From NCBI GenBank assembly GCA_945862385.1, contig CAMAXV010000007.1, positions 1-64,000 of the forward strand: a stretch of 64,000 bases of DNA, written 5' to 3'. This DNA is from Chitinophaga pinensis (GTDB lineage: Bacteria > Bacteroidota > Bacteroidia > Chitinophagales > Chitinophagaceae). Below, in pieces: positions 49,573-59,080 of the stretch. The first letter of the stretch is position 1; each line of letters begins with the position of its first letter. The notes beneath the pieces are model-generated. The model did not search any database. It was not told the origin of the DNA and saw only the letters and a program-made list of their open reading frames with translations. The position numbers and the translations under genes were made by a program.

Positions 49573-51294
49573 ATGCGAAAAGATTCAGCTCAGGTCAATA
49601 TTCAGGGGAAAGGGAAATTGTCTCATACCTACGATGCCATAGTTATTGGATCAGGTATCAGTGGAGGCTGGGCTGCTAAAGAATTGTGTGAGAAGGGACT
49701 GAAAACACTACTCCTGGAAAGAGGTAAGGATGTCGTGCACCTGAAAGACTATCCAACTGCAACCAAGGCCCCCTGGGAGTTTCCGCATCACCTGAAAATG
49801 TCTCATGCAGACAAAACTGAAAATCCGGTTGTGTCTCGCTGTTATGCGTACAATGAATCCACAGAACATTTTTTTGTAAAGGATAACGATCATCCCTACA
49901 TCCAGGAAAAGCCGTTCGACTGGATACGGGGTTATCAGATTGGTGGAAAATCCTTGCTTTGGGCAAGACAAACTCAGCGTTGGAGCAAATATGATTTTGA
50001 AGGTCCTGCACGCGATGGCTTTGCCGTTGACTGGCCCATCCGTTATGCAGACCTGGAACCCTGGTATGCTCATGTGGAGGATTTTGCAGGAATTTCGGGC
50101 AACCGAGACGGTCTGGATACACTTCCTGATGGTGATTACCTGCAGGCCTGGGAAATGAATTGTGTAGAGAAGGATATCGCCCAAAGAATCATGTCCTCAT
50201 TCAAAGACCGTCATGTTGTGCAAGGTCGCTGCGCGCATCTCACAAAACCCCGGCCCATTCATATCGAGCAGGGTAGAGGTCAATGTCAGGCTCGTAGTCT
50301 ATGTGAGCGGGGATGCCCTTTCGGAGGGTATTTCAATGCCAACTCCACTACCATACCCTGGGCTGCAAGAACAGGAAACCTGACACTCCGTCCGCAATCC
50401 GTGGTTGAATCCATTATCTATGATGAAGCAGCAGGTAAGGCAACTGGTGTTCGGGTGATCGACACACTTACAGGGGAGGCAACCGAGTTTTTTGCTAAAA
50501 TCATTTTTGTCAATGCCGCCTGTTTCAATACCAACCTGATTCTGCTGAACTCAACATCATCAAGGTTCCCCAATGGTTTAGGGAATGATAACGGACTACT
50601 CGGACAGTACATTGCTTTTCACAATTACAGGGGTACAGTTTCGGCGGATATTGATGGACCGGAAGACAAGTACTACTATGGACGCAGACCTACGCAGCCG
50701 ATGATGCCAAATTTCAGGAACGTCTACAAGCAGGAAACAGATTTTTTAAGGGGATACATGGTCTTTTTTGGCGCCGACAGGGGTAGGGGGTATTCTGATG
50801 AAATTGGAGCCGGATTAAAAGAGGCTGTCTCAGAGGCTGGTCCATGGTCTGTTTCGATGATGATGCAGGGTGAAACCATTCCCAAAGCAGCCAACAGGGT
50901 TACCCTCAGCAGGGATAAAAAGGATAAGTGGGGAGTGCCACTGCTTAATTTTTCAATTGATTACGATGACAACGATGTAAAGTCGATGCAGGATTTCCTT
51001 CAGGTGGGGTCAGAAATGCTGGAGAAAGCAGGCTGTACAAATATCCGACAGCACGATAGCAAACAAGCTCCGGGTCTGGATATCCACGAAATGGGCGGTG
51101 TCAGGATGGGGCATGATCCCGCTACTTCAATGCTTGACAAATGGAATGCATTGCATCATTGTAAAAACGTTTTTGTCACTGATGGGGCATGTATGACTTC
51201 TACCAGTACTCAGAATCCATCACTCACCTTCATGGCCATCACAGCCCGGGCTGCAAACCACGCCGCAGAGGAACTCAAGAAAGGAAATCTTTGA
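49573..51294 (+). CDS. GMC-family FAD-dependent oxidoreductase with Cys cluster
   Basis: A 573-residue flavoenzyme. The FAD-binding GSGISGGWAAKELCEKG is near residues 23-39, and the C-terminal VFVTDGACMTSTSTQNPSLT holds the second GMC motif with an active-site Asn. Between them, GQCQARSLCERGCPFGGYF near 236-254 has three closely spaced cysteines. This recalls bacterial FAD glucose or gluconate dehydrogenases, where such cysteines hold a 3Fe-4S cluster. The substrate is probably a sugar or sugar acid (inference). No signal peptide, and no small or cytochrome subunit beside it. It ends immediately next to the convergent DUF1501 gene. Confidence 0.87.
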   Translation: MRKDSAQVNIQGKGKLSHTYDAIVIGSGISGGWAAKELCEKGLKTLLLERGKDVVHLKDYPTATKAPWEFPHHLKMSHADKTENPVVSRCYAYNESTEHFFVKDNDHPYIQEKPFDWIRGYQIGGKSLLWARQTQRWSKYDFEGPARDGFAVDWPIRYADLEPWYAHVEDFAGISGNRDGLDTLPDGDYLQAWEMNCVEKDIAQRIMSSFKDRHVVQGRCAHLTKPRPIHIEQGRGQCQARSLCERGCPFGGYFNANSTTIPWAARTGNLTLRPQSVVESIIYDEAAGKATGVRVIDTLTGEATEFFAKIIFVNAACFNTNLILLNSTSSRFPNGLGNDNGLLGQYIAFHNYRGTVSADIDGPEDKYYYGRRPTQPMMPNFRNVYKQETDFLRGYMVFFGADRGRGYSDEIGAGLKEAVSEAGPWSVSMMMQGETIPKAANRVTLSRDKKDKWGVPLLNFSIDYDDNDVKSMQDFLQVGSEMLEKAGCTNIRQHDSKQAPGLDIHEMGGVRMGHDPATSMLDKWNALHHCKNVFVTDGACMTSTSTQNPSLTFMAITARAANHAAEELKKGNL

Positions 51295-52776
51295 TCAGGA
51301 AAGAATCCCTTTGACGAGTTTTCCATGCACATCTGTCAGCCTGAATCTTCTACCCTGCACTTTGTAGGTAAGTTGTTCATGGTCGATGCCCATCAGGTGT
51401 AAAAGTGTGGCATGGAAATCATGGACATGCACGGGGTCTTTCACTATGTTGTAACTGAATTCATCCGTTTGTCCGAAAGTGATGCCTTTCTTTACTCCTG
51501 CTCCGGCCATCCACATGGTAAAACACCTGGGATGATGATCTCGTCCATAGTCAGTTTTTGAAACTTTGCCCTGGGAATATACTGTTCTTCCAAATTCGCC
51601 ACCCCAAATTACAAGTGTGTCTTCCAGCATGCCTCTTCGCTTCAGATCGGTGATCAAGGCTGCCGTAGGTTGGTCGATTTGTTTGCACTGGTATTTGATG
51701 TTACTGGGGAGTCCTCCATGATTATCCCATCCCTGGTGGTATAACTGAACAAATCGAACATCTTTTTCGAGCAACTTTCTGGCCAGGATGCAGTTGGCTG
51801 CATAACTGCCCTTATCCCTGCTGGATGGTCCGTATAGGTTAAATACTTCATCAGACTCCTTGGTGGTATCCATGATTTCAGGCACGGCTGTTTGCATCCT
51901 GAAAGCCATTTCATACTGTGAGATGCGGGCATTGATTTCAGGATCGCCCCAACTTTCCTGTTGCAGTTCATTCAGCTGTTTCAGGTGATCAAGCATCTCT
52001 CTTCTGTCATTCCCATCATAACCCTCCGGGTTTTGTAAAAACAATACCGGATCGTTACCAGACCGGAACTGAACGCCCTGATGCTCTGAGGGTAAAAAGC
52101 CATTGCCCCAGAGCCTGGAATACAAGGGCTGATCCTTGGATGCATCCTTGGAGACTAGGACGATAAATGCGGGAAGATTTTTATTCTCTGATCCAAGTCC
52201 ATAACTAAGCCAGGATCCGATAGATGGTCTGCCGGGAAGCTGGTGGCCGGTCTGAAAAAACGTGATGGCCGGATCATGGTTGATCTGTTCGGTGAACATA
52301 GACGGAATCACACATAATTCATCTACTACCTGTGCTGTGTAAGGCAGGATTTCACTTACCCAGGTTCCACTTTTTCCATGTCTTTTGAATTCATAGAGGG
52401 AAGGAACTACTGGTAAGGCAGACTGATTGGCGCTCATGCCTGTCAGACGCTGACCTTTTCTGATTGAATCCGGGAGATTGGTGGAATAAAGTTCCCTGAG
52501 CTTGGGTTTATAATCAAAAGTTTCAAACTGTGATGGTCCACCTGCCATGAAGAGGTACAATACCTTTTTGGCCTTTGGGGCAATGGCTGGTAGTGCATTC
52601 AGGATTGTTTCTTCCAGGGATTGTGCCTGCGTATGCAAGGGGGAGAGTAATTGCTGTAAAGCTATCGCCCCCATGCCCATGGCAGTCTTATTGAGGAAGT
52701 TTCTCCTGTCCATTGCATGGTACAAATGCGTAAAATCCCCATGTAAAATTCTTTTTTCAGGTTGATGTGCTCCCAT
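51295..52776 (-). CDS. DUF1501-family exported protein
   Basis: A 493-residue protein of the alkaline phosphatase/sulfatase-like DUF1501 family, common in Planctomycetes and some Bacteroidota. The N-terminus contains MDRRNFLNKTAMGMGAIAL, a twin-arginine-like signal in a short extended form (Arg-Arg, hydrophobic stretch). It is followed by KVLYLFMAGGPSQFETFDYK and DTLVIWGGEFGRTVYSQGK, which hold likely metal ligands. Its biochemical role is not established. It lies 2 bases after the PSD1 gene, as is usual for this pair. Confidence 0.88.
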   Translation of the reverse strand: MGAHQPEKRILHGDFTHLYHAMDRRNFLNKTAMGMGAIALQQLLSPLHTQAQSLEETILNALPAIAPKAKKVLYLFMAGGPSQFETFDYKPKLRELYSTNLPDSIRKGQRLTGMSANQSALPVVPSLYEFKRHGKSGTWVSEILPYTAQVVDELCVIPSMFTEQINHDPAITFFQTGHQLPGRPSIGSWLSYGLGSENKNLPAFIVLVSKDASKDQPLYSRLWGNGFLPSEHQGVQFRSGNDPVLFLQNPEGYDGNDRREMLDHLKQLNELQQESWGDPEINARISQYEMAFRMQTAVPEIMDTTKESDEVFNLYGPSSRDKGSYAANCILARKLLEKDVRFVQLYHQGWDNHGGLPSNIKYQCKQIDQPTAALITDLKRRGMLEDTLVIWGGEFGRTVYSQGKVSKTDYGRDHHPRCFTMWMAGAGVKKGITFGQTDEFSYNIVKDPVHVHDFHATLLHLMGIDHEQLTYKVQGRRFRLTDVHGKLVKGILS

Positions 52777-52778
52777 GG

Positions 52779-55700
52779 TTATCGTTTGGTTATTGAGGCG
52801 TCTGAATTCATTATTGTGCTTGCCAAAACTGTATTTGCTGCAAGCAACGCAGCATTTTCATTACCCGTTTTGAAAATTCCTGTTTTGTTCCAGCCTTTCA
52901 TTTTTTCAGGGTTGTTGTTGAATTTCTGTGATTCACTGTTGTGCAGTTTTTTGAGAATTAACAACTCCCGCTCCGTAGGATATCGTGCTGTTAGTTTTCG
53001 GAACATCGACTGTATCATCAACGTTGTGTCTTTTAATGAGGCGGAATGTGCTCCGAGTGCTCTGGCAGCTTCCACATAAGCCGGATCATTAAGTGTTACG
53101 AGTGCCTGTATGGGTGTGTTTGTTTGTTGTCTTCTGGAAAGGCATGAGCTTCTTTCTGAAGCATCAAATGCTGCAAGGGTAGGGAATGGGACTGATCTCT
53201 TTACCACCACATAAACACTTCTCCTGTACATGGCTTCGGAACTGTCTGCACGGTACTGCATGCTGTTTATTTCCCAAAGGCCGGCAGGCTGGTAGGGCTT
53301 AACACTCTCTCCTCCGGTTTTTCTGTTTATGAGTCCGCTTGCTGCCAGTGCCTGGTCTCGCAGCATTTCTGCAGTAAGGCGTTTGGATGGTCCCCGTGCA
53401 AGCAGCCTGTTTTCGGGATCCTGCTCACGCAAGGCCTGACTGGCAAAGGCATCCTGCTGATAGGTTTTCGAGGTTACGATAAGTTGTATCATTTTTTTGA
53501 TATCCCATCCCGATTCCATGAAATGAACTGCAAGCCAGTCTAATAATTCAGGGTGACTGGGCATCTCACCCTGGTTGCCAAAATCTTCGCTTGTTTTAAC
53601 CAGTCCGGTTCCAAAAAACTGTTGCCACAGCCTGTTTACTGCAACTCTTGCTGTAAGGGGGTGACCTAGATCAGTAAGCCACCGCGCCAGTCCCAGCCTG
53701 TTTTTGGGGAATGATGTGGGGTACGGTAAAATGGAAGATGGTGTTCCCGGATAAACTTTTTCACCTTTGAGGTCGTATTGTCCGCGTTGTAACAGGTGGG
53801 TTTGTTTTATTCCTGGTGTTTCTTCCATCACCATAACCTGTCTTACATCTTTAACTGCAGCATACCATTCGGCTTTGGTTTGAAGCAGTTTTCGCCTGAT
53901 GCTAGCAACAAGGCTATCTTCCTGATGTACATAATATGCCTTTTTAAAGTCAGAAGCAGCAATGCTATTGGCATTGGTTGATGAAAATGCCTGAGTGCCA
54001 TTCATTTTTGTACCAGAAACTAGTCCAATTTCAAAAGGCTCGAGTTTTCTGTTATAGATGACAATATCATCCACCTTGCCACCTGTAAAACCGGTGCCCC
54101 GCCACCATCCGCCAATTTGCAATCCGGGTTCTTCTTTCCTGTAAAAGATGATGTCTTTGTAAAGTTTGTCAATGATGGTTTCCATCGGCACTTCTTCACC
54201 ATCCTGAAACAGCTGAAAACCACCTGCTTTTCCCATACCGTCATAAGCGAGGCTTACATGCAGCCATTGGTTACGCGGAACATCTTTGAGTGCTCTTTTG
54301 ATGATAGCATTGGACGGCGCGGCATGTGCCATGGTAATTTCCAGGCGTTTGTTTTTCAGCGAAACATTAAATCCCTTAAAGTTATAGAGTCTTTCCCCAT
54401 CACTCTTGTGAAAGATTACGCCATCCTGAAGTGTTTGTGGAATCCAGAGCCACATGCCCACCGTGAAAGGCTGGGCTGCATTGAAAATACCAGCAGGACT
54501 CAAATCGAGGTAAACATCACCATCGAGTTGGAGCACCTGTTCGCTTCTGTCTTTGACAAATAGTGGTTTGTCGCCTGTGGCCCCGGCATCATGTTTCATC
54601 ACGCCCCGCATGCTGGTATCGAGCTCATTTTGGAGTGTATTGTTGAGTTTATAAAAGGCTATCAGTCCTTTCCGTGGCCTGTTACCCCCAAATAATGCTG
54701 CGTCTGATGTGTTTTTCAGCCATGCTGTTGCCCGCGTGGCTGCAGTTTTTTGTTCCTCTTCAAGTAATTGTTCCTGGAGGGCTATCTGTCTCTTCAGTGA
54801 ATCCATTCTTTTTTCCTGCTCCTGATTAGGCAAAAGCAGGGTTGGTGTTGGCATATCGTTGTTCCAGGAAATTTGTCCTGCCTCCAACACGTTGTTAAAG
54901 AACGCCGACATCTGATAATAACTCTTTTGAGAAATCGGGTCATACTTATGATCATGACAGCGGGAGCAGCTAACAGACATGGCCATAAATGCTTCTCCGA
55001 ATGTATTGGTCCTGTCCAGCACATATTCTGTCTGAAATTCTTCCTCAACAATACCGCCTTCCATATTCAGCTGGTGAAGCCTGTTGAAAGCTGTAGCAAC
55101 AAGCATGTCTTTTGTTGGGTTTGGCATCAAATCGCCGGCCAGTTGCTCATGGATGAACCGGTCATAGGATTTATTGCTGTTGTATGCATTGATCACCCAG
55201 TCGCGGTAGGGCGACATATCCCTGTACCTGTCAACAGAATACCCGTAAGTATCGGCAAACCTTGCCAGGTCTAACCAGTCTGCTGCCATACGTTCTCCGT
55301 AGTGAACAGACTGTAAGAGGCGCTCAACCTGCTTTTCATAAGCATCAGGTGTATTGTCTTGTAAAAAGCGATCCAGCTCTTCAGTTGAAGGAGGTAATCC
55401 GGTTATGTCAAAGCTGAGTCTCCTGAGTAGTAATTCTTTTGATGCACGGGGTGAAGGTTTGAGGTTTTTAGATTGTAACCGGGCAATCACAAACAGGTCA
55501 ATGGGGTTGTCTGAATAAGCTGTGTTTTGTAAGACAGGAACACTCTTTTTAATAGGTTTAACGAAAGCCCAATGCGGCTGATAAACTGCACCCAACTCAA
55601 TCCATTTTACTAACAATGCTTTTTCAGCAGCGTTCAAACTCAGGTGGGAAGCGGGGGTGGGCATGATAAATTCCGGATCTTTCGAGATGATGCGGTAAAC

Positions 55701-56006
55701 AAGTTCACTCTTCCAGATATTACCGGGTTTAATAGCTGTTTTGCCCGGACTTTCCGGTAACGGGGCATAAGCTGCAGTTGATTCATCAAGGCGGAGTCCT
55801 GCTTTTTGTTTGGCTTTATCCGGACCATGGCAGGCAAAGCATTTGTCTGACAGGATGGGTTTTATATGCTGGTTGTAGTCAGGCTCAAAATTGATTTTAG
55901 ACAGCGCCTCTGCTACATCAGGGGGCAATGAAGGAGGTGCAGAAAGGATTGCAGCACTGAGCATGATTATCATGATAAAAGCTGATATGGTTTTAAACAG
56001 GTTCAT
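52779..56006 (-). CDS. PSD1 / DUF1549-DUF1553 protein with cytochrome c and LamG-like domains
   Basis: A 1,075-residue exported protein. After the signal peptide comes a Planctomycete cytochrome c-like domain with one heme motif (KCFACH, residues about 52-57). The DUF1549 region (YGERMAADWLDLARFADTYGYSVD) and a LamG/concanavalin-like domain (about 470-660) follow. DUF1553 is C-terminal (LTARVAVNRLWQQFFGTGLV, NRLLARGPSKRLTAEMLRDQALAASG). Such proteins are thought to act with DUF1501 partners in polysaccharide or redox processes at the envelope; function is unproven. The ATG at 56006 gives a good signal peptide; a start at 56054 would overlap the previous gene. Confidence 0.87.
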   Translation of the reverse strand: MNLFKTISAFIMIIMLSAAILSAPPSLPPDVAEALSKINFEPDYNQHIKPILSDKCFACHGPDKAKQKAGLRLDESTAAYAPLPESPGKTAIKPGNIWKSELVYRIISKDPEFIMPTPASHLSLNAAEKALLVKWIELGAVYQPHWAFVKPIKKSVPVLQNTAYSDNPIDLFVIARLQSKNLKPSPRASKELLLRRLSFDITGLPPSTEELDRFLQDNTPDAYEKQVERLLQSVHYGERMAADWLDLARFADTYGYSVDRYRDMSPYRDWVINAYNSNKSYDRFIHEQLAGDLMPNPTKDMLVATAFNRLHQLNMEGGIVEEEFQTEYVLDRTNTFGEAFMAMSVSCSRCHDHKYDPISQKSYYQMSAFFNNVLEAGQISWNNDMPTPTLLLPNQEQEKRMDSLKRQIALQEQLLEEEQKTAATRATAWLKNTSDAALFGGNRPRKGLIAFYKLNNTLQNELDTSMRGVMKHDAGATGDKPLFVKDRSEQVLQLDGDVYLDLSPAGIFNAAQPFTVGMWLWIPQTLQDGVIFHKSDGERLYNFKGFNVSLKNKRLEITMAHAAPSNAIIKRALKDVPRNQWLHVSLAYDGMGKAGGFQLFQDGEEVPMETIIDKLYKDIIFYRKEEPGLQIGGWWRGTGFTGGKVDDIVIYNRKLEPFEIGLVSGTKMNGTQAFSSTNANSIAASDFKKAYYVHQEDSLVASIRRKLLQTKAEWYAAVKDVRQVMVMEETPGIKQTHLLQRGQYDLKGEKVYPGTPSSILPYPTSFPKNRLGLARWLTDLGHPLTARVAVNRLWQQFFGTGLVKTSEDFGNQGEMPSHPELLDWLAVHFMESGWDIKKMIQLIVTSKTYQQDAFASQALREQDPENRLLARGPSKRLTAEMLRDQALAASGLINRKTGGESVKPYQPAGLWEINSMQYRADSSEAMYRRSVYVVVKRSVPFPTLAAFDASERSSCLSRRQQTNTPIQALVTLNDPAYVEAARALGAHSASLKDTTLMIQSMFRKLTARYPTERELLILKKLHNSESQKFNNNPEKMKGWNKTGIFKTGNENAALLAANTVLASTIMNSDASITKR

Positions 56007-56007
56007 G

Positions 56008-57441
56008 CTATTGCTTTTGCAGTGAATCATTTTTGTGTAGTGTAAGCTCCCCAAATTCCAGTATAATCTCCGGATGTTGTTTGCTGAATTGTCTTATTGC
56101 AGCATCGCTCATGCGCGTATTCCACAGGTTTACTGTCCTGATATTTTTTAATCGTCTGATTACCTCAAGTGATTTGTCTGTAACCTCTGTGCCATAGAGA
56201 TTCAGTTGCTGCAAGTCAGGAAGATCTGTTAAATGCATCAATCCGGCATCTGTTAAACTCGTTCTGGAAAGCTGCAGTGTTGTTAAATGTCTGAGTTCCG
56301 ATAAAAACTGTATTTCGTTTGATTCCAGTTTGATTTCATTCAGCTTCAGGGCTACAACCTGTTCTTTTAATCCGGATAAGCTTTGAATGATTTCGGGTGT
56401 GATTTTTTTGATGTTAACCAGATTGATGTACAGGCCATTGGGTCGGTTGGCATCCTGACGAACGACGGCTTCCAGACTGATCAGTGATTGAATCAGCCCT
56501 GAATCGGCCTGAGGAAGTGGTAAATATTTTAATGGAACCTGATGGCTGTTTTTTTCCTGCTCTGTTTCAGGCACTGAAACTATTGCTAATGCTGGTTGTT
56601 GAACGATATCTTCTACTATATTTCGGGTAATTTCTCCAAATGGAGCCCCCATCTGGATCCATTGAAAAATGGCATTGATGTCTCCTGGATTCAATTGGTT
56701 TTTGCCCTTTGGTGGCATGTGTTTTTCATCATCAAGTGGTAACCTGAGGTGTGTATAGAGTAAGCTCTTTCCTGGGTTGCCATGGACCAGGATTAAGCCG
56801 TTTTTACCTCCGACCTTTATCCATTGTTCGGTATCAAGTCGTAATCCACCCTTTTTTTTCTGTGAAGAATGACACGAATAACAGTTTGTCTTCAGGATAG
56901 GTGCTATAGTAGTCTGATAGGGTGAAATTTTTTCAGTTTTATTTGCCGTTTCCGCAAGATTAACAGCGGAGTCTGCCGGCCTTTGCATTTCAGTTTCCTG
57001 TTGTATTTCAGCAGTTTTAACTGTACCCCAAATTTTATTCAGGTATCCAGATCCATGCGTTAATTCACCTCCCCAGTGTCCGGTTATGGTCAATGATATG
57101 GCAGTGATCCAGATTAATTGTCGCTGGAATTTCTTGATAAATAATGCAATTAAAGAAAGTATTGCGGTTATGATGCCCCCCCACTGATGTAGTGCGATGG
57201 CTGTTGTGTCATAATCTCCTGACCTGGATAACAGATAGCCGGTGATAGCTGCGAGAATGGCTGATACAGATGCTGTAAGCAATGCAATTGATGTTGCTTG
57301 CTGCAAGCTGTTCCGCAACGTTTGCGGCATGAGGGATATAAGAAGGACGAAGTAAACTATTCCTATCGGAAAGTGAACAATCAGGGGGTGCAAAAGCCCT
57401 GTTTGCAAGGGTTCTGTAGATAGCAATAAGAATGGCTGCAT
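56008..57441 (-). CDS. Membrane-bound cytochrome c-like protein with LRR tail
   Basis: A 477-residue fusion. Residues about 15-135 form four membrane helices of the DUF2231 type (LLHPLIVHFPIGIVYFVLL, LLSRSGDYDTTAIALHQWGG). Residues about 175-280 are a cytochrome domain with one heme motif (NCYSCH), the distal Met probably in DEKHMPPKGK. Residues about 345-465 are leucine-rich repeats of the LTDAGLMHL type. The domain set is typical of Planctomycete-like envelope proteins. The ATG at 57441 avoids overlap with the SufT-like gene and gives the membrane helix family start; an ATG at 57519 is possible. Confidence 0.8.
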   Translation of the reverse strand: MQPFLLLSTEPLQTGLLHPLIVHFPIGIVYFVLLISLMPQTLRNSLQQATSIALLTASVSAILAAITGYLLSRSGDYDTTAIALHQWGGIITAILSLIALFIKKFQRQLIWITAISLTITGHWGGELTHGSGYLNKIWGTVKTAEIQQETEMQRPADSAVNLAETANKTEKISPYQTTIAPILKTNCYSCHSSQKKKGGLRLDTEQWIKVGGKNGLILVHGNPGKSLLYTHLRLPLDDEKHMPPKGKNQLNPGDINAIFQWIQMGAPFGEITRNIVEDIVQQPALAIVSVPETEQEKNSHQVPLKYLPLPQADSGLIQSLISLEAVVRQDANRPNGLYINLVNIKKITPEIIQSLSGLKEQVVALKLNEIKLESNEIQFLSELRHLTTLQLSRTSLTDAGLMHLTDLPDLQQLNLYGTEVTDKSLEVIRRLKNIRTVNLWNTRMSDAAIRQFSKQHPEIILEFGELTLHKNDSLQKQ

Positions 57442-57484
57442 TTGAATACAAGTTACGCCTTTCTTATTTTTTTTTAAAAATGAA

Positions 57485-57799
57485 TCACAAAAATCCAAGT
57501 TCGAGTTTGGCCTCTTCACTCATGCGGTCTTTGGTCCATGCTGGAGTCCAGGTAATTTCCACAAAAACATCATTGAGTCCTTCAATTTCTCTGATTTTTT
57601 GATCAACATCATGAGGGAGTGTTTGAGCGGCCGGACAATTAGGCGCAGTCAATGTCATGATTACCTGAACATTTTTAATGGGCACAATATTCACTTCATA
57701 TATCAGGCCGAGCTCCCAGATGTTAACAGGTAACTCTGGATCAAAAATTGTCTTGAGTTTTTCAATTACCTGCTCTTTGATTGTTTCTTCAGTCATCAT
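57485..57799 (-). CDS. sufT: SufT-like MIP18/DUF59 Fe-S assembly protein
   Basis: A 104-residue protein of the MIP18 (DUF59) family. It shows IFDPELPVNIWELGLIYEV, the DPE motif, and LTAPNCPAAQTLP with the conserved cysteine. These help Fe-S cluster maturation or delivery; a separate branch (PaaD) acts in phenylacetate oxidation. Its place in the SUF run points to SufT. It is separated from sufE by the heptaheme cytochrome gene, which is unusual. Confidence 0.85.
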   Translation of the reverse strand: MMTEETIKEQVIEKLKTIFDPELPVNIWELGLIYEVNIVPIKNVQVIMTLTAPNCPAAQTLPHDVDQKIREIEGLNDVFVEITWTPAWTKDRMSEEAKLELGFL

Positions 57800-57817
57800 G
57801 TGTTCTAAAAAACAAAA

Positions 57818-59053
57818 TTACTTTAAGTTTGTTCTTTCCAGGATTTTTTTCGTTTGTTCCCGGTATATCGATATAAAATGTGTCCGGATGCTATCAGATT
57901 GTACTTTTTTTATGGCTGCAGTGCTGAGTTGTATTTTCCGGGATGGTAGAACGGGCATATGACAGTCTATGCAGTTCTCTGCAAGATTGATTTGATCTGT
58001 TTCTAGCGTGCAAAAGTTTTTTTTCTCCGTATTATGACAGGTCATACATCTTGCAGAGAACAAAGCAGGATCGTTTACCTCCTCGCGGTGTACATTGTGG
58101 CAGCTTGAACAATCCATTACAGCAGATGATTTATAACATTCACTTGCAGCAAGGAGTCCATATTGGTTGCCATGTACATCAAGCGTATCAGGTTTATTGC
58201 TGACTGGTAAACCTACTGAGTGGTCTTTAAGTGACATGCCAGGTTTGAAACTGAATGGGGGCCTTTTGTGTTGCCTGATACCGGAATGGCAAACAGCGCA
58301 AACATCCATTCTGATTTCCCTGTTTGCAAGGCTGGCAGGATTTACAATAAACTTACCTTCCTTTTCGCCGGGGTTAAGCAAGTGGTGATCTATATGTTCT
58401 TTAGTTGGACCATGGCAACGTTCGCAGTTAATTGAAAGCATGACCGAAGCTTTATCATATGCATTAACAGCATCACCTGAAGTGACTTTCCTGGCTGCAC
58501 TGCTGTGGCATTCAAGACAGTTCAATGGAACCGGCCGCTCGAAATAGGGGTAAGAAGGGAAACCCGGACTATTGGTCCAGCTGTTTGTTGCAGTAAAATA
58601 GGATATTGGGAGTTGAAACAACTGATTTCCCTTCCAGTATAAAAAGGATTGTCCTTTTCTTCCGGATCCTATTACGATATCGAAATACTGCTTTTGCATT
58701 TCTTCCTGGTTAAAACGGGCAGACTGAGCAAACCGATTCCCTTCCTTTAACATGGAAACCTGCATGAAAAGGTTGAATGAGTAAAGATTACTGTCAGGAT
58801 GAAAGCTTCCTCTGATTCCGGAAGCAGATGCAGGTCTGGAATCCAGATAGTGTGCTGTTTTCAGGTAGGAGTTGTAAATATCCTGGTGGCAAGACTGGCA
58901 TTGTGCTGCAGATGAACTTACCTTGTTTTTATTCGTATCCTGTGTGCCTGTTGTTGGTTTGAAAAACAGGTTAGGTATCACAATGAATGTGATTAGTCCA
59001 GCCAGGGTGAGGAGCTTGTTTTTTTTCCAATATTTGAAAGGGCGAACATGCAT
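57818..59053 (-). CDS. Seven-heme c-type cytochrome
   Basis: A 411-residue exported protein with an N-terminal membrane helix (about 14-30). There are seven CxxCH heme motifs: CQSCH, CLECH, CERCH, CAVCH, CSSCH, CMTCH and CIDCH. The layout resembles cytochrome c554 and related multiheme proteins (pairs of CxxCH with distant His ligands). It is probably periplasmic and membrane-anchored, and could move electrons to or from an envelope enzyme. It sits between sufE and sufT on the same strand, 27 bases after sufE, so it shares the SUF transcript. Its partner is not known. Confidence 0.88.
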   Translation of the reverse strand: MHVRPFKYWKKNKLLTLAGLITFIVIPNLFFKPTTGTQDTNKNKVSSSAAQCQSCHQDIYNSYLKTAHYLDSRPASASGIRGSFHPDSNLYSFNLFMQVSMLKEGNRFAQSARFNQEEMQKQYFDIVIGSGRKGQSFLYWKGNQLFQLPISYFTATNSWTNSPGFPSYPYFERPVPLNCLECHSSAARKVTSGDAVNAYDKASVMLSINCERCHGPTKEHIDHHLLNPGEKEGKFIVNPASLANREIRMDVCAVCHSGIRQHKRPPFSFKPGMSLKDHSVGLPVSNKPDTLDVHGNQYGLLAASECYKSSAVMDCSSCHNVHREEVNDPALFSARCMTCHNTEKKNFCTLETDQINLAENCIDCHMPVLPSRKIQLSTAAIKKVQSDSIRTHFISIYREQTKKILERTNLK

Positions 59054-59080
59054 AATTCAAATATCAGTTTTTTTTTGGTA

